Origin: Leptodactylus fallax
Taxonomy: Eukaryota > Chordata > Amphibia > Anura > Leptodactylidae
Assembly (NCBI GenBank): GCA_947044405.1
Contig: CAMRHE010000054.1
Span: 6,897,501-6,961,500 of the forward strand
Reading direction: 5' to 3'
Length of the DNA: 64,000 nt
The number at the start of each line of letters is the position of its first letter. Position 1 is the stretch's first letter. Shown one piece after another: positions 36,074 through 48,981 of this stretch. Below the pieces are notes generated by a model that saw only the letters and a program-made list of their open reading frames with translations, had not been told where the DNA came from and did not search any database. The position numbers and the translations under genes were made by a program.

Positions 36074-37833
36074 TATCTGTTTGAACAGGGGTAGAACTTT
36101 TTTAACCCCCTTACAATCATAGTAAAATGTAAAAAAAAAACCCTCCCGAAAAATGTTTTAATTACAGATTTTGTATTTATGACTCCAGTAAATATTGCTG
36201 CCACATAACTCTGGTGCTTTTTAAGCCTGGTTTAGCTTTAAACCAGTAACATTTCATCCCTCTCTGTATTCTCATTTTCATAACTTTTTACATTTTATTT
36301 CAATGTAACTTTATGAGACCTTGACTTTTTCATAAGTTTTTACAAAGGATGGGCAAAGTTCTGAAGATGTGTTTCGTCCGGTGATGTCTAGTGTCATGTT
36401 GCTCAGCGTGCCAACGTCACCGCTGAGGCCCATTCAAAGGCCTCAGCGTTGACCTTGGGCACATAACATCACAGATGAGCACCAGACGCCGACTCTGGTG
36501 CTCTCCTAAAACATCACACACTTGGAGGAGGGAAAAAAGATGGCCAGATTCTGTAAGGAGGCCCGAAAGAGGTGAATACTAGGACAGGGACCCACATAGC
36601 GTAAACGCCGCATAAAATCCGTGGCGTTTTACAGTACCTGCAAAGTAGATGGTATTCTGGCTAATCCCATTAAAAAAAAAAACCCGAACAATTTGGAAGA
36701 TTTGCGAGCCGATTCGCCCCGACACTACTTTTTACATTTTATTTCAATGTAGCTTTATGAGACCTTGACTTTTTGATCAGTTTTTATTACTTTTTGTCTT
36801 TGAGAGGTGAGATGAAAAGAAAACATCAACCATCTGAATTTTATGGTTGATGGTGTTTAAGGGGTTAAATGGCATGAAGGCTCTTTCATTGATGATGGGG
36901 GGTAATATAATGAACTATAATCCATGGTACCCCCTCCACTGGGGTTATCTGAAGTCAAAGGAACAGGAGAATGAGGACTCATTTTCCTCTCCCTGCACCT
37001 GCAGTGTTACCATGCACACTGGTTGAAGTGATAGCTGCGTGAATATGCAGCTACGCTTCAACCAGTGATATCTTTGGATCTACTAAGGATACAGGCATAG
37101 TCGTTTATGGCTTTAAAACAAGACCATTGCAACTCTAGACCCAATGGCTCTGGAGTTTAAGCCGTTTAAGTGACTGCTACTTTTGCAGCTTCACTGAACA
37201 TCTCCTGCTTGGGGTAAAAGTGGGGTTAAGTGGCATTTAAATTTGTAAAGAAAATATTTCACTGGCTTGAAAAACACTGCAATACTGCTTAGGAACCTCA
37301 CAGCTACACTGGAGGGAGTGTTTAATGTATACCTACAAGATTGTGAACTTTCAAATATACATTTGGTGCTAGCTTTATTATACTGGATTATAATACAGTA
37401 TAAATCAGGAAACCACTAACAATTCCGAAAAAAAACATTTCACTATCACTTATGGCCAGAGCATACAGTAGCACCACACAGGAAGGAACTCATTGCTTGT
37501 AGCTAAATGTATGCAAAATACATGACTAATTTTAGCAAAAGGTCAGAATACAAACTTAAGAAGCACTTGTCATCTCTTCAACATCTGTTATAGTAAATAA
37601 TTGTATCCACTGCAAAATAATAATTCTGGAGCATCTTTTCTTATAATTTAGAAAATGTTTGAATAGATTGACAACTGGGTGTTACCATTCCCCTTGTCAG
37701 AGGGTTGTGCCCCTACACAGCCTGATACTGTCATCACTGATTGGACTGTATAGTTGTCAATTTCTTTATAAATTTCTATTAGAAATTAAGAGTACACTAC
37801 TGAGTTATCTTAAGGATGATCCAGAATTGTTAC
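36074..37833. other. DST intron with repeat fragments
   Basis: A 70-bp direct repeat (ttttacattttatttcaatgtaactttatgagaccttgac) occurs at about 36287 and 36728. A fragment of the 'cccacatagcg' family lies at about 36590-36700. A perfect-looking hairpin spans 37017-37067 (cactggttgaag... against ...cttcaaccagtg). No gene. Confidence 0.55.
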
Positions 37834-37837
37834 TTAA

Positions 37838-38031
37838 AGGGGTTGTGCAGGGCTTCAAAAACATGGTAGATATAAAGCAAATCTAAACCTTATCACATCA
37901 TGTGATTTTTAGGTCCAATCCCATTCATTTTAATAGAAGGGAGATGTAGCATTGCAATGAGACCAACGGATGTGATGTCACTTACGGAGAAGAAGAAAGC
38001 AGCCATGTTTTCTAAGTCTTCCACAACCCCT
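37838..38031. mobile_element. TTAA-target MITE (194 bp)
   Basis: TTAA-AGGGGTTGTGCAGG at the left and CTTCCACAACCCCT-TTAA at the right. The interior contains aaaacatgg / ccatgtttt. I know such 'ttaaaggggttgt' units as abundant in frog DNA. A partial copy of its interior recurs at about 38812-38865. Confidence 0.75.
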
Positions 38032-38443
38032 TTAAGAATGCAACTATTTAAAAAAACAGATATGTCTGTAGGATGACAGGTCCCCTTTAAGGCAACCATT
38101 GGTGAATAAGCAGAAAGAATATTATTTCAGTCTCTACTTAAAATAAACATGTAAAAAAAGTAAAAACCATAATGGAAAGATTTTCTAAATAAACTAAAAT
38201 AATTTAGATTTACCAAACTAACTAAAATAAACCACAATTATGGCTCAAATTGAGTCAGATTTCTATCATGTATGTTGTATATAGATGTACAGATGATGAA
38301 TTTGTCAATGCTAATCTACTTCTAGGTGGTCTACATTACAGACAATATTAATACATCTGTTCCAGTGAATCCTTTTTGGTTTGGTTAGAAAGCAAATAAC
38401 TTCTGTTTAAATTACAAGTACAACTATAACAATAATATCCTAC

Positions 38444-38536
38444 CTGAAAGTGCAGAATGATGGTCCATATTAAGCCCAAAGTCAATTTGGGATTCCCATC
38501 TGTTATGTCATCATTTCTTATATTCACTAGCTTCAC
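38444..38536 (-). CDS. DST: DST exon, end of CH1 domain ([14 protein letters not shown]...)
   Basis: This is a 93-nt exon, 31 codons, phase 0 at both ends. It begins [18 protein letters not shown] and ends [12 protein letters not shown]. The acceptor is attgtag and the donor gtaggat. The [20 protein letters not shown] motif is the conserved C-terminal CH1 helix that forms part of the actin-binding surface. It splices over more than 31 kb to ISDIHV at 7275. The alternative first exon at 11 kb lies inside that intron. Confidence 0.96.
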
Positions 38537-39544
38537 CTACAATATAATGCAGCAGAATGAAAAGGATGTAATACAAATGTATTAATGTTTTATTACAGAA
38601 CAAACATTTTCCACTCAGCTGGACATTTACAAAATCATCCTACATTATATGTCTTGAGTGATGTACTGATGCATTTTTTTCACATTCAGAAGACAGGGAC
38701 ATTATACAAACACAAAGCCAATGTTATCCTGCAGGATTTACCAACTAGGCCCAGGTCCTATAAGGAAATAAGGGTAACCACAAAGCCCCCTGCCTATAGT
38801 CATTACTTTTGCAGCAGATATAAAGCAAATCTCAACCTTATAACACCATGTGATTTTTAGGTCCAATATTTTGGGATAATTACTTAATATCTTAATATAT
38901 TTTCTGCTACAGAGCATCATAATTTTTTGCAAAGATATAGTGATAAACAATTTACTTCAGGTTGCCAGCAGTGATCACTAGAGGGAGTTTCAGATCACAG
39001 GGTTGTGGCCCCTACTACATTTCGCTATGGGACCCTATGATATCTGTGTATGTCCCTTTCTATGGGCATTGTTACAATTTTATGGGTAAGTTTATGTGGC
39101 AGGCCCAAAGTTATGTTTATCTTTTTGGTGATATTACTACTTTGTTGCCACTACTGTTTATTGCATACTTTCTGTTGCTAATGGCTGTGTCTGGTAGTGT
39201 AGTTCAGTACTGTTCACTAGCTACCAGTACTGACACTATGCAAGGTACCAGCCTACTCACACTTTCAGCTATCTAATCATGCCTCCTGGGCATAACTGGA
39301 ATCTCCTTTGTGACATCAAGGAGTGAGGGGACGACGAGGGAGATGTCAAGCACAGACTTGGGTACGGCCTGACTTGCCTGAAGCTGCTCCCTGCCCACGT
39401 GACTACTTTTTTTGTGTGGAAAAACCACCCACCGGGTGCCTTTTAAACCAAAAGACCCAAAAACACAAACCAAATACTAAATCACAAAGTTAATATTGTT
39501 ACAAAACAGAATTATTTAAAGCAAAAGTAAATGAAATTCATTAC

Positions 39545-39622
39545 CTGACGCTTCTTTAAATAATCAAGTGCAATTTGTACATTCTGTAGTCTGTGAAAGC
39601 GCATTCGGCCTTTCTCTCGAGG
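39545..39622 (-). CDS. DST: DST exon, CH1 domain ([13 protein letters not shown]...)
   Basis: This is a 78-nt exon, 26 codons, phase 0 at both ends: [20 protein letters not shown] then YLKKRQ. The acceptor is tttttag and the donor gtaatg. The [17 protein letters not shown] string is a core CH1 helix and is almost invariant across plectin, DST and MACF1. The intron that separates it from the next exon (VKLVN) is only about 1.0 kb, while the upstream intron is over 9 kb and carries the microexon. Confidence 0.95.
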
Positions 39623-41245
39623 CTAAAAATAGGAAACAGAAAAAGGACTGTAATATACACTGATCAACATTACATTCTACCACTGTCACTTTACATCAAG
39701 GGGTTTTCAAACTGACAAGAATAGCTTCCTGCAACTCCCAATATTAAACAAAAGAAACTTTATAATATACTGACCCTTACATTTCAGCTCTGTTCACCTT
39801 TGCTTGCCATTACAGTCTCCACCTCCTTGTTGTCATTGCTGCATAATCACATTCCATTTTGCCCCACATCGACAGCCATTGTCATATGATGTGGAGTAGC
39901 ACCGGATGGCACACCATTGAGCAACAATAACAACTAGAAGTAGTTGCACTAGAACTACTTTGAGCACATGAAATGTATATTGTACAGTTTACTTTAAAAC
40001 ACTAAGTCTGTAGGAAGTTATTCTTAGTGTTAAAAAAAAACCCTTAGAAACAACAGTGGAAGTTATGGTCAGACATATTTTACTTTATAGCTCCACCAAT
40101 ATGTTATTAGGTCAAGAAAATTACCAGTGACCACCATTTCTCCTGGTAAGGACAAAACCCACATAATGTATCTCAACTACCAGACCCATCTGGAAATTTG
40201 TCCAGAAGACATGTTACTTGGGTCAATATTGTGACATACAATACACAGGACAGCTGTATTTTTGGCCTTAACATAGTATTTAGAGACGTGAGTGTAATAC
40301 CGCAGCCATAAACTGCTACAACAAACACAAAAAAAGCCCAAGCATATATAACATGTATATCTATTAACATGAAGGTAAACCAGTGACCACTGTTAGATGC
40401 AAGGGTAACAACTTTTTACAGAGTCCAAATTCAAACTAATATGACCACTAAAATATATAGTCTAGTCACTGTTTTCTTCCAAGTTAATATAAGAAATAAA
40501 TCATGCATGAATCCCAGCATCTGAATACAGAAAGAATGTAGAATGAGGTCAGAGCAGGAAAAGTATTTGTACTGAAAGACTGTAGGTTGAAGGCTGGAGT
40601 GAAATGTCTACTCAGTATGATTTATAGGATGAAGGTTGGATTTTAATAACTATACTGTACTTACACAGTCTGACAAGGTCCGGTCTGTGCTGACAGTGCC
40701 AGACTGTATGTACACAACCCTTTGACATAGTAATACCCAGCTGTCAGTTTATATATTAATTTCTAGGAGGAACAGCACAACACAGTTAAGATAAAAGATG
40801 CTGCAGAATTTTTATTTCATAAGGATAGGGGTAGGAATGTCATATCTGTACTGGAGGATTGTGAAATGCAAGTCAGAGTGTGATGTCTTTGCTTACAGAA
40901 TGCAGGATGCGGGTTGTGCTGCTTACTACTGTGTTGAAAAATTCTAACATGGTATGATAGATGTACAGATGAACACTTGTGACTACTACTGCCGAGATCA
41001 TTATTAGTGCCAAGATGGCATTGTCCCATGCAGGAAATCTTTAGTGACATCATGTTTTGTTATATCAACACTGCAAAAGATGTCATTGTGCATTAACATC
41101 TAAAAATTAGAACATATATAGCAGAAACCTGTCACGATTTTATAGGAGCTAACCACTTTTTAAAAAATGTATGACTTATCCTTAAAATAAGTCATCATCA
41201 TCAGTTTTAGAGAAGTGTGCCGTGCACTGTAATGCTCATATAGCC
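39623..41245. other. DST intron, nothing recognised
   Basis: Unique AT-rich sequence upstream (minus strand) of the PREKG exon. No gene or clear repeat. Confidence 0.45.
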
Positions 41246-41597
41246 TAAGACTGGTTGCACACGACCATGTGCTTTTCTGCGGTCATGAATTAAAGGCACG
41301 GGCGGCCCACAGGGGACACGCGGATGTCTCCGGTGTGCCGCCCATGTACGAGCCGTGCTTCCGCGGCCCATTTCATTTAATGAATAGGAGTCACGGAAGC
41401 AAGGACTGCAAAATAGGACAGGAATAGGACCTATTCTATATTTTGCGACCCGGACTGTCGGCCTGCACACGGGACCGTGAAATTCACGTCAGTCATGTGT
41501 ACGAGCCCGTAGAAATGAATGGATCAGTGTGCTATCCGGGAAATACACGGATAGCACACTGATCACATCCACAGTCGTCTGCAAGGGGCCTTATAAA
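41246..41597. repeat. interspersed repeat, copy 1
   Basis: It begins agactggttgcacacgacca and ends cagtcgtctgcaaggggcctta. It is GC-rich with internal inverted words (gtgtgctatccg / cggatagcacac). The second copy at 47358 matches over its whole length. Confidence 0.7.
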
Positions 41598-43301
41598 AAG
41601 ACGGCATGTGAGAACTGCAGTTCTCAGCATATAAACAATGCTGGGAGTCACGGACCTGTGCGATCAGCTGACAGTCAGACTCCTCCAATGTAAAACTGTC
41701 TTAAGGATAGGCCATCAATTTAAAATAAATAAATAAATAGATAACCCTTTTAACAGAGTGTAGGGACATTGTGCCTAAAATCTACACACAATTTAAAGAC
41801 AATATAGAGCAGAAGGAATTTAAATATGTACTGTATAGATAGTAGAAGTAAAGAAAAAAGCAGTAGTAGAAGTAAAGTACAAAAAATAAGTAAAGTGTAA
41901 AACATTTTTAAAAAAAAACGTTAAAATGATAAAAAGCACAACCTTTAAACCATAAAAACTGGTTTATTTTTTTCTTAAAAAATGTACACATAATCGCCAT
42001 CTCCATAGTGATGTGAACAATAAAATAATCATGTTATTTAACCAAGATAATGAATGCTACAAAAATCTGTTTCTAAAAAAAAAGGTTTTTTTTGTTCAAA
42101 AGTAGGAAAAATGTAGAAAAAAGACTACATACATTTTTATATCTGGAATCTTATTGAATCACAACATGAAGTTTACATGCAAATTATACTACACATTTAA
42201 CTCTGTGAAAATGTGACCCCCTCCCCCCCCCCCCCCCAAAAAAAAAAAACTATATAGTTGAATTGCTTTTTTTTTTTACTTATACAGTTGAATTGACAGA
42301 TGAATATCTTTTGGTTCTTGCAAAGATGAAAAAATTAAAGCAATTGTCAGACCTTTAAGGCACAAAATAGGCAAGTCTTTAATGGGTTAAAGCAATTTCA
42401 TAATAGTCAATATGGTAAAATTTTACTTCACAGCCTCTACCACAGGAGGGCAGAGTTACATCAAAGAACACAGTCATGGAAGCCAAATGTTTGATAAATT
42501 CTGCTTGTGCAATCTATGAAAGTGAAGGCCAAATATTCAGTGAATTCCACTTGCGTGATCTATGTAAGTGACGTTTTGTTCACACCCAACACATAAGCAG
42601 TGTAATACAACCTTTTATCTCATCCTCTACAGGTCCAAATGAAATAGAATAACACAAGAAGGTGACTGGTTTTTCCACACCTCCCACATAATTTGCAAAA
42701 GCAACAAGAACTTAAGAAAATCAACATGCCAATCACTAATACACGCTCTATTTATGCAGAGAGAAATATATACAGCCAGACAGAGAGGGTAAGAGAAGAA
42801 AAGGTTGGTGAAAGCAAATTGCTGAAACACAGAGCTGGGGTGTGGGATGCAGTGAAAAACAAGCTATATGGCTGTGAATAATCTGATTTAATTAAATAGT
42901 ATTGATAAATCTTCCAAAAAGTTAAACCTGAAAATATGTATTTTATTTAGTTTACATCTACAATACTAGCAATACCCAGATTATCTCACAGTCTGAGAAA
43001 ATGCACCAGGGATCACAGCCACAGGATCTTTACCACCGATGTGCTCAGAAGTATGTATGCCGTCTGTATTGCACAATACTACACTCAGGCTTTAGGCTAC
43101 AGCCATTCTATGGTAACCACATACAGCCTAAACTCCAGTTACCAACGACAGTATGAGTTTGAAGGTAATTCTGCAGTGTTACCAGCAAACTTGTGCTGTG
43201 ATTGACTACAGTAGGGGTTAGGTTAAACACTTTTGATGCAATGTCTTGCTTTAATCATTATTATCAGAACACACTGAAATAATTCAGTAGCATCTATTAT
43301 T
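41598..43301. other. DST intron
   Basis: No gene. A homopolymer stretch (C-rich then A-rich) is at about 42222-42250. A phrase on gaagccaaatgtttgataaattc is loosely duplicated at about 42480-42560. Confidence 0.45.
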
Positions 43302-43305
43302 TTAA

Positions 43306-43545
43306 AGAGGACCATTTACCACATCCACCATCTCCAACACTTTGCATCCTTCAATAGTCGCTGCTTCACTGATTGTGGCACAGTTGGAATTTTTTTTCTC
43401 TAGCCTATATCATTCCCAAGTAATCATTACTGTTAGTATCAGTACAATCATGTCTCTACTGTCATTTGGGCAGTTCCCGGGTTCGGACTGGGACCGCCCA
43501 CCTGACAGAAGATATGATTGTGCTGAAATTAAAGAAAGGTTCTCT
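43306..43545. mobile_element. TTAA-target MITE (240 bp)
   Basis: TTAA-AGAGGACCATTTACC at the left, AAAGGTTCTCT-TTAA at the right. Imperfect inverted ends. No coding capacity. Confidence 0.55.
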
Positions 43546-43654
43546 TTAAATCAGCATTTTATTTTATTTTTCCCCTTCCTTGATTAACTATATGCTCTAA
43601 TACACAGACTTAACTACTGACATTGAAATATGGTAAGACTGTTAAACTGATACT

Positions 43655-45290
43655 CAGGCCAGGCCCTCAAGTTGCAAACACGCTAATCCCATACACACAT
43701 TGCAGAAAAAAAATTCACAGCGGAAATTCTGCGATTTTTGCAAATCATAGCATGTCAATTATACCTACAGAAACACTGGCATTTTCCTTATAGGTATAAT
43801 AGAGGCAGAAACTCTGTGGACTTTCTTTGAAAACGCTGCGGAAATAAAACGCGGGGCCTCAGTGTCAATAAAAAGTTAATAATGTATGCATAAAGCACAG
43901 TTAAATTACTTGGAGCTCTTTTAGATCTTTCTATCATTTCTGTACAATGGGCACTATGCTATGCACACTATGCTTTGGTAGTCTATGAAATTCCACATGC
44001 TTTCAACCATCCAAGGGGGAAGGGGATGCTGGGGGAAGAGAAGGTGTCTAAATTTACCAGATCACAGTGTGCACAGAGTAATCCATGAGGCTGGGGACCA
44101 TTTTGCAGAAATTAACATGGGACTGTGGCAGGAAGATTAAAAAGTTATTTCAAGTATTTTTATTTCACTGGAGGATCTTTTTAAAGTGGTGGTGTACCTT
44201 CAATAGCTGTCAGTCAAACCTTCTATTGGGAACAGTTGGAACACACCTGTACATATAAGATAGTTGGCTGGCCCCATCAAAATCAGCGGGTTTGGTCAAT
44301 GTTAATCTAATGTTTACGGCCACCTTTAGAATTACTGTATATCCAGGTGAATTGTATGCAATGCAGATTGATTTTAGGATACTGATTGTTTCCGTAATCT
44401 TGTCTATAGATTTAAAATAAATCCATATATTTAGGAAATCTGACTTACAAGGACGTGCAGTATGTAAAGACATACAGTCTAGTTCTTTTTTTATTGATTA
44501 TCTAGCCTTCGTTTCATAGTGGCCATACCCTGAAATTACAGCTTTGCCCTATAGAAGTGAATGAGACAAGGCTGTAATTACATCACACGGCCACTATGAA
44601 AAAGCAGGTGTGCAATGTAAACATGAAAGGGTCACAGCGCGGCCCAGCTAAGGTCTTAGGTGTTTGACCACACTGATCTTTTATTCATGGCCCATACTGA
44701 GGATAGGTTTTCAATAAAAAAAAAAAAAGAACTGGACAACTCATTGAAGGGTTCCTACAACATAATAAAATGAAGTGTTCATCTGGTAATACACATACAA
44801 ATTGTCTCCTGATGTGTATGGAGCTAATAATTGGAATAAGGATCAGGCATGCTGGATTTCAATAAACCTGATCCTTTGTTCCTGCCAAATATACGTTGCC
44901 AGCAGGAGGGTCTTACTACAGCTTACTCGCCCTCTTTCTATTAAAAAAACCTTGCACCCAGGACAGAGGTTGTCATTCATATTTATGTAGCGGGCCACAG
45001 CAAAAAAAACTCTGCGGGAAAAACCACAGTGGAAACACATTGTGGCTTTTCCCAAAGCACTTTTCACAGAAAGTTTCTGCTTCAATTACATCTATAGGGA
45101 AACTGCTAGCGTTTCCGTAGGTATACAGTAATTGACATGCTGCAATTTCTAAAACTGCAATAGTTTTGGAAATCGTAGCATTTCAGTTGCACGTATTTTT
45201 CTGCAATGTGTGGGTGGGATTTGCAGCGACTGTAAAATGGTGCAGTTCTTGCCGCGGCGTTTACGCCATGTGGGGCCCTGGCCTAAGACT
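43655..45290. repeat. intron with several interspersed repeat copies
   Basis: About 43655-43860 (ggccctcaagttgcaaac...gcgggg) and about 44985-45290 (tagcgggccacagcaaaaaa...ccatgtggggccctggcct) are copies of the 'gccccacgtagc' family. About 44484-44735 is the 'attgat...cctcagga' family. The sequence between is unique. Confidence 0.55.
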
Positions 45291-45455
45291 CATATCAAAG
45301 GCAAGGAAATGCTTTAATCTGCCTATGAATTGCACTGTCTGCTCATGAAATGAAAAATTCCAGAAATGTACAGTATTCAGCAGAGCTAGTACCTCTTTAG
45401 GAAGGTGAATATGTTGAAATCATAACTTTTTTTTTTTTTTTTTATTCTTTATTTA

Positions 45456-47058
45456 CAGTGGGGAAAAAAGTATTTAGTCTGCCACCAATTGTGCAAGTTC
45501 TCCTACTTAAAAAGATGAGAGAAGCCTGTAATTGACATCATAGGTAGACCTCAACTATGAGAGACAAAATGAGAAAACATATCTAGAAAATCACATTGTC
45601 TGATTTTTAAAGAATTTATTTGCAAATTATGGTGGAAAATAAGTATTTGGTCACCTACAAACAAGCAAGATTTCTGGTTCTCACAGACCTGTAACTTCTT
45701 GTTTAAGAGGCTCCTCTGTCCTCCACTCATTACCTGTAGTAATGGCACCTGTATGACATTGTTATCATTGTAAAAGACACCTGTCCACAACCTCAAACAG
45801 TCACACTCCAAACTCCACTATGGTGAAGACCAAAGAGCTGTGGAAGGACACCAGAAACAAAATTGTAGACCTGCACCAGGCTGGGAAGACTGAATCTGCA
45901 ATAGGCAAGCAGCTTGGTAGAAAGAAATCAACTGTGGAAGCAATAATTAGAAAATGGAAGACATACAAGACCACTGATAACCTCCCTCGATCAGGGGCTC
46001 CACGCAAGATCTCACCCCGTGGGGTCAAAATGATCACAAGAACGGTGAGCAAAAATCCCAGAACCACACGGGGGGACCTAGTGAATGACCTGCAGAAAGC
46101 TGGGACTAACGTAACAAAGGCTACTGTCAGTAACACACTACGCCGCCAGGGACTCAGATCCTGCAGTGCCAGACGTGTCCCCCTGCTTAAGCCAGTACAT
46201 ATCCGGGCCCGTCTGAAGTTTGCTAGAGAGCATTTGGATGTTTCAGAAGAGTATTGGGAGAATGTCATATGGTCAGATGAAACCAAAGTAGAATTGTTTG
46301 GTAGAAACACAACTCATCGTGTTTGGAGGAGAGTGAATGCTGAGTTGCATCCAAAGAACACCACATCTACTGTGAAGCATGGGGGTGGCAACATCATGCT
46401 TTGGGGCTGTTTCTCTGCAAAGGGACCAGGACGACTCATCCGTGTACATGAAAGAATGAATGGGGCCATGTATCGTGAGATTTTGAGTGCAAACCTCCTT
46501 CCATCAGCAAGAGCATTGAAGATGAAACGTGGCTGGGTCTTTCAGCATGACAATGATCCCAAGCACACCGCCAGGGCAACGAAGGAGTGGTTTCGTAAGA
46601 AGCATTTCAAGGTCCTGGAGTGGCCTAGCCAGTCTCCAGATCTCAACACCATAGAAAACCTTTGGAGGGAGTTGAAAGTCCGTGTTGCAGAGCGACAGCC
46701 CCAAAACATCTCTGCTCTAGAGGAGATCTGCATGGAGGAATGGGCCAACATACCAGCAACAGGGTGTGCAAGCCTTGTGAAGACTTACAGAAAATGTTTG
46801 ACCTCTGTCATTGCCAACAAAGGATATATAACAAAGTATTGAGATGAACTTTTGTTATTGACCAAATACTTATTTTCCACCATAATTTGCAAATAAATTC
46901 TTTAAAAATCAGACAATGTGATTTTCTGGATTTGTTTTCTCATTTTGTCTCTCATAGTTGAGGTCTACCTATGATGTCAATTACAGGCCTCTCTCATCTT
47001 TTTAAGTGGGAGAACTTGCACAATTGGCGGCTGACTAAATACTTTTTTTTCCCCAATG
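45456..47058 (+). mobile_element. Tc1-like transposon with intact transposase
   Basis: The left end CAGTGGGGAAAAAAGTATTT and right end TTTTTTTTCCCCAATG (one mismatch in the tip) are flanked by TA (45454-45455, 47059-47060). The inverted repeats run for over 200 bp (interrupted in similarity). It is 1.6 kb, the usual size, and encodes one uninterrupted transposase. It is the youngest-looking element here. Confidence 0.95.
45820..46842 (+). CDS. Tc1-like transposase, uninterrupted (340 aa)
   Basis: It cuts and pastes its own element using a DD34E active site. N-terminal residues 1-60 form a helix-turn-helix ([20 protein letters not shown]), followed by the PRKISPRG basic linker and a second helical domain ([20 protein letters not shown]). 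Catalytic domain: [13 protein letters not shown] (first Asp), [32 protein letters not shown] (second Asp) and [10 protein letters not shown] (Glu, 34 residues after the Asp). The end is KGYITKY. The length is that of active family members. The Pro-to-Thr change in LNTIENL and the mutated right tip argue against full activity. The start at MVKTKELW matches the sister copies. Confidence 0.95.
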   Translation: MVKTKELWKDTRNKIVDLHQAGKTESAIGKQLGRKKSTVEAIIRKWKTYKTTDNLPRSGAPRKISPRGVKMITRTVSKNPRTTRGDLVNDLQKAGTNVTKATVSNTLRRQGLRSCSARRVPLLKPVHIRARLKFAREHLDVSEEYWENVIWSDETKVELFGRNTTHRVWRRVNAELHPKNTTSTVKHGGGNIMLWGCFSAKGPGRLIRVHERMNGAMYREILSANLLPSARALKMKRGWVFQHDNDPKHTARATKEWFRKKHFKVLEWPSQSPDLNTIENLWRELKVRVAERQPQNISALEEICMEEWANIPATGCASLVKTYRKCLTSVIANKGYITKY

Positions 47059-47357
47059 TACATCATTGTCAAACCAGTACAATAAAACACTACGCAATCA
47101 TGCATATGAGGCAATAAAAACACTTCCCGCAGGGAGAATATTTTTTTTTTTTTTAAGTAGCCTTATATGGCTTCCATAGGACAGGAATATTTAACCACTC
47201 TAAACAAAACACAATTTATTTTTTTTTACTTTTTAAATTTCATTTTTAACAAAGGGTCTATTTGAAAAGATTTTAATATTTCAACCAGAGGTCAAAGGGT
47301 TAAACATTCCCCATAAACTAAACTACTATTTACTAAATAACTAAACTATCTACAGGT

Positions 47358-47697
47358 AAGGCTGGTTGCAGATGACCGTGTGCTGCCAGCCGTGAATTAA
47401 ATGCACGGGTGGCACACGGGGGACACACAGATGTCATCCGTGTGCCACCCGTGCATGGGCCGTTCTTCCGCGGCTCCTTTTATTAAATGAATAGGAGCCA
47501 CGGAAGCAAGGGTGGCAAAATAGGACAGGAATAGGACCTGTTCTATATTTCGCGGCCCGGACTGTCAGACTACACACGTGACTGTGTAATTCACGGTAAT
47601 GTGTATGGCCCCAAAGAAATGAATGGGTCAGTGTGCTATCCGCGAAATAAATGGATAGCACACTGATCACGGTCACAGTTGTCTGCAAGGGGCCTTA
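47358..47697. repeat. interspersed repeat, copy 2
   Basis: It begins aggctggttgcagatgaccg and ends cagttgtctgcaaggggcctta. It is collinear with the copy at 41246 (tattctatattttgcg-like centre, gaatgggtcagtgtgctatc). Confidence 0.7.
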
Positions 47698-48918
47698 GTG
47701 TGGTAATTACCTAATTGTTGGAGGTCAGATTGCTGTCAGTCCCATAGAAGTGAATGAAGCTATTGTTTCTCAGGATCATTTCAGGCCCCGGCAGCTGACC
47801 CCCACCAGTTAGACATTTACCATCTATCCACAGTTTAGTTCATGGGGAAAAACTCTTTATTCAACTAAATCTATACAGTATAAACATTTTTGAAGAATAC
47901 TGTGTCGTTTTCAGTAAATACCTTCCACCATTACTCCCAAATAAATGACAATGCTCAAGCAGATCTGAGCAAATATTTTGTTACTTATGGAAATGTATGA
48001 ATGTGATTCATCTTGTTAGCTGTCCCTATATAATCTGATATAGTCTGATATTGTTGCTATTGGGAGTACAGTATCATGCTGGTGACCATGGCAACATCCA
48101 GCTGTTAATTTATTCATACATTTCTAAGAGGAGTAACAGAGGAATGGCACAATGTAGGGTCCTGAGAATACCTGTTGTAGCATAGTTATTTCACAAGGAA
48201 TACAGATATTTACTGAAATAGCTGACATGTCCTCTTTAGGCTGAGGCCACATGTTGCAGAAAAGCTGCTTTTTTGATCGTAGATTTTGCTGTGGTTTTTG
48301 AGTCAAAGACAAGAAAAGGCTTGAAAAGTAATGGGAAATATAAAGGAAGCACTTACACTTTTTTCCTTCTGTCTAATTCACTCAGCAAAATCTGCAACAA
48401 CAAAAAAAATGGTTTTCCGCAACATGGGGTCTTAGCCTGAAAGAGGTATTGCGGTTATTTCAAGTAACCTTGTATCCAAAGTCTATGGGGAAACTTTCTG
48501 ACTGATGTGTGTCTGACCTCTGGGACCTCCACTCTTAACAAGAACAGGGGTCCCATTCTCCATCTGAATGGAGCAGCAGGTCAAGCATGTGTGCTACTGT
48601 ACCATTCATTATCTATGGGAAGATAGCTGCGTACAGTGCTCAGTTATCTTCATCAGTCCCACAGAAGAGAACAGTGTGATCACTCATGTACAACCAGCCA
48701 CTCCATTCCTTATGGGGTAAAAGGGAACACTGCAAGCAACCCCCTATTCTTAAGGTGGGGGAACTAGAAATAGCAAGAATACTCCCTAAAATAATAGAAA
48801 TCTTAAGGTGTGGTTAGCTGCACAATTCTTTAGTAACAAGTAAACCTATTTCTCTGCAAAACTGTAACACTGCAAACCTAAACAGAAATTAGTAGTGTTA
48901 TTGGGGGGTCACACCTAC
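47698..48918. other. DST intron between Tc1 and microexon
   Basis: About 48238-48435 is a copy of the 'ggccacatgttgcag...' repeat. The remainder is unique. No gene. Confidence 0.5.
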
Positions 48919-48981
48919 CCCCTTATCCTCATCATCCACCTCCTCATGCTGATCAAACTCGCATGCTTCTGAGGGACTCAC

